A stretch of 64,000 nucleotides of DNA. It comes from Pohlia nutans (Eukaryota > Streptophyta > Bryopsida > Bryales > Mniaceae). The position numbers were made by a program, and so were the translations under genes. The DNA lies in the NCBI GenBank assembly GCA_022496805.1, contig CM040106.1:62001-126000 (forward strand). The letters are read 5' to 3'. Below are positions 55,040 to 64,000 of the stretch, piece by piece. The notes beneath the pieces were generated by a model. It was not told where the DNA came from and searched no databases. It saw nothing but the letters and a program-made list of their open reading frames with translations. Position 1 is the stretch's first letter, and every line of letters begins with the position of its first letter.

Positions 55040-58000
55040 TTGAAAACATCCACATTTCCTCATACAATAGAAGACCCTATGGAAAAAACATCTTGTAGCA
55101 GTATCTTGTAATATTGGACCATGATTCAATGTTTGTTTGCTAAAAAAATTAAAAATTAAAAATTAAATAAAATTTATTCAAAAAAATTCTTCTATTAGTC
55201 ATTCAATAATAAGCTAAAAAAATAAATTCAACTATGAATAATTTTTAGAAACCTTTAGTAAAATATTATATATAATAATAAAATTTCTCCGGCAGGTCAC
55301 TTTCAAAATTTTAATAAACCACGTGAAGAAAAATATAGGATACTTTTAATTCATTGAAGCAAAATTTTATCAAACTTTGGAAATACCATAATCAAATAAA
55401 ATGGCCCATACGGTATCATATATTTATATCTAAAATAGCGTAGGTGAAAGTATAGGTAGTATTTAATTTTTATTAATAAAGTTGGATTCGTAATATTTGG
55501 AGGGACAATGAATTAATATGAGGTTCAATGAAAATCCTTGGATGGGATGAGAAATTGCCTCAATCGCCTAAATCCTAAACCCTAAACCTTGTTGTCTAAA
55601 CATTAAATTTCTTGTGCATGCAATCTTCTACATTCAATTCTTTAGAACTAATAGGACTTAGAAGCTCATGTTTAGAAGAAATGTAGAGTGACAGTGAGTG
55701 CATTAGGAGAGATGGCATTTTTGTGTTTGAACTTTTGCCCCTTGCAGACAATACTGCTAGGTATTTGATTCTTTGTCACACTCATGTTGTTTGTTTGTTA
55801 AGTTGTGTTTTTTGAACACATTACTTGAATGTGACACTTGTCTAACCTTTTGTTTATTCTAGTATCTATTCATGTTTTTAAAATAACCACATTTAGTTGC
55901 AACACTTTAGGCATTGTGCACAATTGTTATTATTTCAAAGTTCCATTCATGTATTGTTGTCGTTGTTATGGATTATTGTCAATTTATCCCAAAATACCAT
56001 GATTTTGAAAAATGGTACAATTTATAAACAACATAGGTTCTCTAAAATAAATTAATGGTGGAAATTATATTTACCTATTGGGTCTTGAAAAAAACCTCAA
56101 AGTACCTTTTTATCTACTAATAGGGTGCAAATTATTCAAAAAAATAAGATAAATAGCCTCCCTTTGGTTATCCCCTAATAGGGTGCAAATTATTCAAAAA
56201 AATAAGATAAATAGCCTCCCTTTGGTTATCCCCTAATAGGAGGTAGTATACAAAAGTCTATATAATACCCACGTTAATATATAAATATAATAACTAGATT
56301 AGTAAATATGTTCAATTAAACAATTTGAAAATTTTATTCATGTTACATAAATTATTATATATAAATATAATTATAAAATAAAGGTCTAAATTTTTATAAA
56401 TTTTGTACTAATATATTATATATATATATATATGATAACATTATATAATAAATCACAATAAGTTATTTTGTAATATTAGTTAATCAATTAATAATTTATA
56501 TTATAAATCATTTATATTATAATTAAATCTTCACTAAATACTATATAAATTTATTATATGAATTTGCTTTTGATGTAAGCAATTCTTTATGTGACTTATT
56601 GAATTATAAATTAGTATTACAAATACATTTAATATATGCCTATTACTATAGAAGTACTAGTGGGACCCATGCTGTTGAGCTTATTGACGTTAGTTTTATG
56701 TTAAGAACTTTTATGGACTCCAAATATGTTCATTCAAAAAATAAATAATATATATGAATATTATTTATTTAGAAAAATAAAATATACATTGAATTGTTGG
56801 CCCTGTCTGAATTCTATCATCTACAATACGATCATTTCAAATTTAGTCCTTTTTCCCGACCAAGGTTCTTGAGATCCGAATACGGTAATTTGGAAGCCAC
56901 AAAACCCTAAAAACCTAAAACCCTAATTGAAGTAGAGAGCTTACTTGTTAGTTTTCCTCTTTTAGAAGTGCCGTCAGAGTGATGATCTGCAACGATAGCA
57001 ATCGTAGCATGAGATTGACATGAAAAAATGACTTGCGAATTGTACCTAATTGCACTAAAATGACAAATGCCCACAAAATGAAAGTGAAGGGAATCCAATT
57101 AGCAAAACATTGAAGAAACAATCAGTGAAGCAAGAGTAACTAACAAGTCCGAGCAGCGATCTGAGGTTACCAAGAGAACATACAATTTGGAGCCAAGACT
57201 AAATCGTACTAACACCTGTCCTCAAACCCTAACCATGCTGGAGTTTCACAAGGAATCTCAAGCTGCAAAAATCCGCACAAGAATTCATCGGCAAGCCCAA
57301 GTTCAAAACACGCATTACTAAATGCAAAGGTGATTGAATAATTTTGAGAATGTTTGACATGCGAGGTGAAAATTGACACAATTTTATTCACAGAAAAGCG
57401 CACAGCAATGAGTGCAGTGGAAATCGGAGATTACGGTTGAGAATCGTCGGTGGGTGTGCATAATCTTCATAGAGAGAGCAACAAGTTGCGCATCAACGCA
57501 AAAAGAAGGAACCTTGTCATACGTGTCTCCTCTTCACGGCAGCAACTTCGTTCCAAAACTTCCTAAAAACATTATCGAGAGAGATTTTGAGAAAGCGATA
57601 CAAAACAAGCAATAGACAACGCGTCTTTCTCTTGAAGAAACGTCCTACGTGACGACGTGCAAGACAACCTCAACTCGATCCAGAGTGAAGCAACCAAAGA
57701 GAGCAAGGGCAGCAACAAGGGCAAGAATCCTGCATAGTGCGGTGAATATAAGCCCCTCTTTGACACGTGCCCTTCGACGAAAGCGACAGAACCGAAGGAA
57801 ATCCAGACAACGAAAGCAAGATGAAAACTGGACGAACTATAAAGTTGGGTTGCCTCCTCGACAGATTCCAGCGCAGAATGGTCGAGTGGGACAAACCAAG
57901 CTGCATTGTATTATAGATTTTATTTTAATAGATGTTTTATTAATTTATAATAAATAATACCTAAATTCATCAATAAATGTTAAATAATTCTATAAATTGT

Positions 58001-59660
58001 ATATAAATTATAAATTACTAAATGAATTATAAATATATTAAAATTATAAATTGTAAGTGATAAATAGGATAAATTATAAATTGTAAGTGATAAATAGGAT
58101 AAATTATTTATAATATAATTTAAAAATTAACCAAATTAAAATTTAGAGTATCCATTATGTAAAGATGCTACATCAAACAAAATTTATTTAAAAATACTTT
58201 GCTACAACTTTTCTTTTATTACATTCTTTATTTTTCTTATATCCTTTTATTTCAACCTTCTATTCATTTTGGTTTTTAGTGTGGCTAGATTTAGGCACTA
58301 TAGCTTGGAAAGATCCTCTTTCTCTATTATACTTTGTCTATTCCAAACAATCTTATAAACATATTTTATTTAATTTGAAGTTGTTATTTTACAGATTCTT
58401 GTAAAGAAAAAATTACAAGCCAAGTGTGGAGGTAGTGATTTTTGTCTGCAAAGCTTGTCTTTGCTCATGTGTGAAATTCTAGTTTCGTAGTTTCTACGAT
58501 GCAATGCTATAAAGTCAAAAAAGCTTTATTTAAAATTCAAAATTTGGACTGACATGCTATCATACATCTACTTTGCAATATAGATAGGTCTATTAAATTA
58601 TTTGGGAGCACACTCATGTTAAAGAAATTGAACAGCTTTAGAAAAACTTAAATAAAAAACACTCATATATAAAATGTTTAAAATATAGCATACCAACTAA
58701 ATGTCAAATCTATACACATTTTTTAGACAAACTACTCTAAAATAGAACCTTCTTGTGAACATGATTGTACAAAGTTACTTTAGTTTGAATTAATTTTCTA
58801 TTATCCTCAAAAGCATCAAGCAATTTGAGACCAAGGGAGTACTAGAATATCCTAGAGAATAAATGTATTTAGTTGTAAATTCATTTTACATTTTATTCTA
58901 TCAAATCATAAATTTTATTAAAAACTTTGCAAAAATATAAACCTTTCCTATCACATGAAACGATGTTAATCAATTATTATAAAATAAAAATACTCATAAA
59001 ATATTATATAAAATTTAAATATTCTAATAATACTTGATAATAAGATGATAGCATATCAACAACAATATAAAAATTCTATAATAAATTATGCATGATTTAT
59101 GTACTTCTGGAAAAACGCCTCAATTTTGGACTATATGATTCTAAAATAAATTTAAAAATTGACAAGGTACTCTAGTTAATCTTTGGATGTGGGGAAATTT
59201 TAAAATGTAATCATCAATGGATCCCTCGACAGAAAGGCCTTCTATCAATGGCATCCTCTCACAATAAGACCTTCATATGAGCAATTTCAAATCACAAAGA
59301 TCTTCATTCAAGGAAGAGACTGTTACCATGGGCGATGAAACCTAGAATAGCATTTGTACACAAAATACATTGAACATCCTTTTATTACAAAAAAACCACA
59401 TTACAACAAAGAAGACTCTTGATTGAGGGGGTATAATCTTCAACAACTTTCACTCCCATGCATCTCAAAGGCAACGACTATAGTGTATATGTACAAGTTT
59501 GTCATGTGGATTAGATAGACAATTAGCTCCTATCAAAGCACACAGACATGGCAAACAAGGCACTTGAACTTGAAATGTGGCCTAACATCCTGCAAATGTT
59601 GAATAGTTGAGCGGTGGTAGTATGGCAAGAGACTCTGCATCAATGGACTTGGCTCTTGCA
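55040..59660. other. AT-rich intergenic DNA with small tandem duplications
   Basis: No recognised gene. Contains a 58-bp direct duplication at 56117-56240 (two near-identical units plus a partial third), a 30-bp duplication at about 58046-58106, an (AT)n run near 56414-56434 and telo-box motifs at 55563-55590 and 56903-56925. ORFs at 57412-57957 on both strands are basic or hydrophobic but lack motifs. A GC-richer island at 57.2-57.9 kb may be an eroded gene. Confidence 0.4.
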
Positions 59661-60533
59661 TGCGTGTTAAGCAATTGCAAATCTAAGAAAGAGGGCACAA
59701 GATAAAGTAAGTAGACAACAACACAATGGAAAAATCCAACATATATATTCATTGGGCGCGAGATTTTGGAGGAGATGGAGAACTGACATATTGCTTCCCT
59801 CAATTAGGCGTTCTACAGACTGCGCTGGTGCATCCCTTTGAGGCGAAAAGTGATGTTCATTCTCTACGTCCATGTCATTTCCTGAAGCCGAGGATCTCAG
59901 ATCTTTTGCCTTGGTCAATGTCACGGCTGTGGTCTCAAGAGCGTCGTCCCCATCGCGTGCTGCAGCTGCGGCTGCTAGGCCAGTGACGTCATTGTTTTCC
60001 TTTTCAGTATCAACCTGCAACGCACTTCCCAAAGGCTCATCCGCGTCGTTGTCTAGGGATGGTAGAAACTGCCTGGGCTTGCGTTTTAGGGTAGTAGTTG
60101 GCCACTCCCCCTCGCACCCTGCCTCTTCATCACTTGGGTCACCGTCACGGTCCTCGCCTGAATCTTCGCCGCTTGCGCCAGAGTCCACATTCAATGCGTC
60201 ATCGGCAGTCTGACCCCGGTCTCCAAGACTCTTGGACCGGAGTTCTCGACGCTCGACAACCAAAGTTTCTGGTTCTTCAGTTGGCGCAATATGCTTTAAT
60301 GGATACCACGTGCCGTCTTTCTTTGGCTCATCCAATGTGTCGACGGACATCTCGTAGACGTGCTCGAACTTCTGAAATGCGCAGCCGAGTTGGTGGCTGT
60401 TGACCATGATTTAGAAGTTATCTCCCGCCAAACCCACTGCGACGGGTCGGATATCAAATATCTGCACATCAACTGATAAGGTTAGAAATTATCAACAATG
60501 GTCAGATGTAGTGTCAGATAACAATAGACAATG

Positions 60534-60554
60534 CCGATGGTCAATTGACTACTC
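60534..60554. repeat. E5 palindrome copy in an intron
   Basis: ATGGTCAATTGACTACTCG, a partly decayed copy of the E5 palindrome, upstream of the acceptor GTGCAG at about 60464 that begins the last exon. Confidence 0.55.
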
Positions 60555-61962
60555 GCACAAGCAAACGAGTGTACCAAGGCCACAATCATGCATTTCAGCC
60601 CGACAGCCACGCATAGCACAGATCGGACGCTTCTGCTCTCATGGTCAATTTGTGGAAGCTTCATAATGAAATGCAAGTACACCTCTATTCTAAGTTCGTC
60701 TTCATGTATGTCGACCTCCCTTACAGATCCCACCCGCTTTTTCGACTCCGAAGAACGAATTTCTTTCTTCCAATTTACTGCGTTTGCCATCTTGGGATTC
60801 CAGAAGTACAAGATGCTAACATCGTTGCCTTTTTTCAAGATCCAGGGGAGATGAAAAACGCCTCTGCTGACGCTGGCACGTATCGGCTCTCCATATACGA
60901 ATACCATTTTAATTGGCCACCCACCGCCTTCAGGGTCTTAATCTCATTCGTGCAATGGCAAATGATCAGCCAATGCGGTGGCCAACTGCCATAGGGGCTC
61001 CGTTGTAGCATCTTAGAGAGAATCGACTAGTAGCTACGATCAACAACTACATCTTTGCGCTCCAGCCATCTGTCGATTGCCCGCATATCCATTATCGCTC
61101 CATCAAAATGAAAATCTTTTGAACTAACAACATCCCATGCTTCACGGTCACTAAGATCCATCTTGCCAATAGCATCGGGTCAAAACTTTGCAAAATTTTG
61201 CAAGTGTCCCGTCTTTCTGGACCTTTGTGAGTACGGAAGTTATCTTGGAGTTTAAGACGTGCTCTTTCTCTAGTATTCTCTCCATCTCCGCCAAGAATGC
61301 ATCCGATGGGGGCTCCTGTTCTCTTCTAGGAGTGTCGCTTACTTTCAAGGAATTGAACAAGAAAAGTTTTGTCGCCCCCCTGTTGAGCTCGTCCATGTGG
61401 GCTGAGTTGAACCCATGCTTGCATTTGGATTTGACTTATGTCGCTTGATCGACGTCATCGTCGACCCAAAGTCTCTCAGGTGACTTCTAATTCAGCCACC
61501 AAACAACGGAATTCTTTACCTTCTTTCTATCCGTCCAGTCCTTCAAGCTAGAACAGTATTTGCTTCTGGGTCGAGTACCCTCCAAATACACTTTCGAAAT
61601 TGTATAGGACTATATATCTAGTTCCCTTTGGGCTGTCGAGCCGGAGGTAATTTTTTGCACCAGCTCGAGGAGTGAGTTTGTTCCTAAGCCACGCAGACAC
61701 TTGAACGCAAATACCTTGGTCAGTTTTCGAACCCACTTCTCCTTGGAATCGTCCTTCATTTTATTTCCAGTGTCGAGGTTCACGAGGTCGCCTATCTCGT
61801 ACCACTAAAATGCGTTGTGATGCCCTTGTACAAGTTATCCGATCCTTAAATGACCAAGAACTCACCATGGTACTCGTTGGAGGTCTTGTTAGCATGTGAG
61901 GATGTCATAGCGTTCAAAGTCTCCACGGTTTTTTCTTGAAAATCCTGTAAAACGCCATTGTG

Positions 61963-61984
61963 CCAATAGTCAATTGACCACTGG
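61963..61984. repeat. E5 palindrome copy at an exon boundary
   Basis: CAATAGTCAATTGACCACTG within a 22-bp copy. On the minus strand it follows GATCGCAG by about 10 bp and can be read as NQWSIDYW in an open exon frame, so it may be coding. Confidence 0.6.
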
Positions 61985-63714
61985 TTCAAGTGACCTGCGA
62001 TCTAATAATGCAAGTTTGAGATGAATATATGGCACAATGTTGGTATTCAATTGTACAATCGATGTGCGCGCACCTTGCTGATCTTCCATTCTTTAGACCT
62101 TGGTTTACCAGGGTTCTTTGGATCGGGTATCCCATAATTGATCCACAGATCTCAGCAGTATTGCACGTGCAGAAGGTACTCCGGCGAATCCCACTTGTGT
62201 TGATTCGTGTTATTTGTGCGCCGTGACAGTTCCGACAACAGCATCTTATTCTCGGTCCACACGAAGTCACACTGCCAAGTCTTGACCTTCTTCTTGCGCT
62301 CGGGATCCACTGAGTCAAGTGCCAAGAGTTTCTTTGCAGCCGCCACAGAATGCCTAGTAATAATGTAAAATTTTCCGCCTTTTACATATTTAAAGTAGAA
62401 TGGCTTTTTGTCTACCTTGGGCATAAGAGTCAAGGATTGCTTGGGCGGGTGTATTCCAGTCAAATAAATCTCTAGCAGACTTTTGGCAAGTAATTCGTGG
62501 AATGGGCGGTACTTAAATTCTATTGGTGCATTGATCATCTGATCCACGTCAATCTCTCTCGTGAAGTCTTGCCCCCAGATGTACATTGGCACACTTTTGA
62601 CCTTGAATTACTTGAGCTCTTCGGCACAATCGTCGTAGTCTATGTCCTTCCTCTCATCCGTCTTTACCGGGCGCTTATATCAACGTTCCTTCTTTCGTTT
62701 CTAGAGTGGGCAGGGTGCATTAGATGTGGTCGATGCGTTTGCTTCCTTTTCCGTGTTCTCAATTGGTATTGTTCCTCCATTATTTGGAACTGGGGTATTC
62801 GAGAACCTTACTGTCGAGGTCTGCTTTCGCCGGCGTTTTGCTGGTCGAGGTGATCGTGCAACTATGTCACCGTTGAAGTTGCTAGTGGTCATTTGACTAC
62901 CGGCGACGAGGGGAGTTACTTCGAGGCTGTCGTTACCCTCGCCAACTTCATGCACTTCCTCACCTTCCAAACTGGACACCATCAGTTGTTCGGATGAATC
63001 TAACTCCACTACCTCGGCCTGTGCTTCTTGCACTTCCTTGTTTTTCACTAGTGGTTTGCCCTTCTTTGATTTGGCACGGCTAGGAGCACGACTACATGAC
63101 ACTGGAGCGAGCAGTGGCCGTTTTTTTAAGCCGGTTTTCTCCGGTACCCCTATAGTTGGGTTTAGCTGTCGTGTGACCTTATTCAGAGTTTGCAGCATCG
63201 CCAAGAGCATCCTACTCAACAGCTCGTTGTCCACTGAGTTCAGGTATGTGATAGCCTTACGAGTTAGAAGGGTTTCATCTCCTTCCGCCTTAAGGTCTTC
63301 CTCATGCTCAGTAAGGCTTTCAATGAACGGTCTGGCTTGGAACAAATCCTCTCCTTCCGCGAAATATAGATGAGCCTCCATCCCAGAGTTGTTTGCAACT
63401 CTTAGAATCACGTACGGGTGGAAGTGTTTGACGTTGGTGACTACAAGGTTGGTCACGCACGTAAAAGCAGTGTCCGTCGCTGGAGCGATCGCACCATTCA
63501 CAACCACCCTGAGACCAAATTTGACGGGGTCTGCCTGCTTCTGGACCTTGACGTACCATTGGCAAGGTCCGGAAAGGCTTTGCTTTGGCCAATATCTCTT
63601 TCCTCCATTGGTCTCTTTTCGCATGTTGGCATCAGCGATGGCCTTGAACAATTCTCCACCATACGGGATATGAGCCACAAAGTCCGTTGTATCTTTTCCT
63701 ATGCCCTGCAGATC

Positions 63715-63829
63715 TGAATGTGCAGGACTTATGAGATAGGCTACTGCATTTGACGAGTGGTTGTCAAACTACATTCTGAATGCTAAGGCTTCACAGCGAG
63801 AGGCTTCCTACTGTAATTCAATCACCATT
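63715..63829. other. 5' flank or intron of the E5 gene
   Basis: Immediately upstream (minus strand) of the first visible exon; ends in a pyrimidine-poor but CTGCAG-terminated acceptor-like sequence. No coding seen. Confidence 0.3.
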
Positions 63830-63851
63830 CCAGTGGTCAATTGACCACTGG
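63830..63851. repeat. Perfect 22-bp E5 palindrome
   Basis: A perfect palindrome with core AGTGGTCAATTGACCACT and one further CC/GG at the ends. It lies about 120 bp upstream of the first visible E5 exon. Same motif as 61963-61984 and 60534-60554. Confidence 0.85.
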
Positions 63852-64000
63852 CCACCAGAATTTTAGCCCTCATGTACGTACATTTCCACTCAATGTTATA
63901 CTCCAACTATACGGTTTCGTGTACATGCTCTTGTATTTAATACAAATATAAATTGGAAAGAAATACTGCCATACGTAAAAGATTAACACATTCAAACTCA

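Larger units (their letters stand above)
59667..63714 (-). pseudogene. E5 ParB-like gene, multi-exon, decayed
   Basis: The first visible exon starts after CTGCAG at 63714 (GIGKDTTDFVAHIPYGG). It runs in one frame to about 62076 through stops at 62701, about 62670, 62608 and 62152. It carries QWYVKVQKQADPVKFGL, a KR-rich linker, then the ParB-like block KGGKFYIITRHSVAAAKK (62.35 kb), SELSRRTNNTNQHKW and RDLWINYGIPDPK after restoring phase across one stop. This parallels E3 and E4, with the usual Gly of G-x-H replaced. Downstream exons encode YEIGDLVNLDTGNKMKDD (61.8 kb), EQEPPSDAFLAEMERILEK (61.3 kb) and FVYGEPIRASVSRGVFHLP (60.9 kb), the latter resembling FAYSSSGDPRTVSRGDI in E4. The last exon (60461-59667) is acidic. 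The 5' end may be upstream in the unseen flank. Confidence 0.5.

Noticed and set aside
33103..63714. Claim that every premature stop proves C-to-T mutation
   Set aside because: Every stop codon is one C-to-T step from CGA, CAG or CAA, so the observation has no discriminating power by itself.

Overview
This window is nuclear DNA of a plant-lineage eukaryote. It has short GT-AG introns, a run of TTTAGGG telomere-type units (32.94 kb), telo-box motifs (AAACCCTA) near several gene starts, AT-rich intergenic DNA, microsatellites and MITEs. From memory the protein families resemble those of charophyte algae such as Chara, with relatives in bryophytes and lycophytes; the species is inferred. No housekeeping gene, tRNA, rRNA or CRISPR was recognised. 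Essentially all coding DNA belongs to mobile elements in various states of decay.

Layout. 0-0.6 kb: 3' end of a decayed gene. 3.6-4.8 kb: relic of a MULE-like transposase. 5.9-6.2 kb: MITE with TTAACCCCTAAA termini. 7.4-9.9 kb: decayed coiled-coil/proline-rich gene with many stops but an otherwise open frame, next to GTCGAC palindromes. 10.2-14.8 kb: decayed MULE-like transposase with a SWIM zinc finger, plus a convergent acidic ORF. 15.7-22.1 kb (element E1): a 12-copy, exactly 65-bp tandem array of palindromes centred on GGATCC and a multi-exon ParB-like gene. 22.5-28.2 kb (E2): a nearly intact DUF7869-type transposase-like ORF, 13 dispersed palindromes upstream of it with alternating ~62/~102 bp spacing, and a small conserved gene ('gene 3'). 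28.7-32 kb: MITEs. 33.1-37.2 kb (E3): a long ParB-like gene with a possible methyltransferase-like second half. 39.55-51.52 kb (E4): a complete ~12-kb DNA element with 26/27-matching terminal inverted repeats and a TAGA target duplication, inserted into a MITE. E4 carries gene 3, a DUF7869 gene, a divergent ParB-like gene, and about 27 copies of a 19-bp palindrome in its promoter, introns, exons and ends. 53.6-54.1 kb: ~180-bp tandem repeat. 59.7-64 kb (E5): another decayed ParB-like gene with its own 22-bp palindrome.

Main idea. Several elements share a plan: a DUF7869 integrase-like protein and/or a ParB/sulfiredoxin-fold-like protein, together with many copies of a short perfect palindrome that differs from element to element. 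Bacterial ParB proteins recognise parS palindromes, so I propose that these are eukaryotic transposons with element-private, parS-like recognition sites. The genes, palindromes, spacing and E4 termini are read directly from the sequence. The ParB assignment rests on short motifs, and the functional link is inference.
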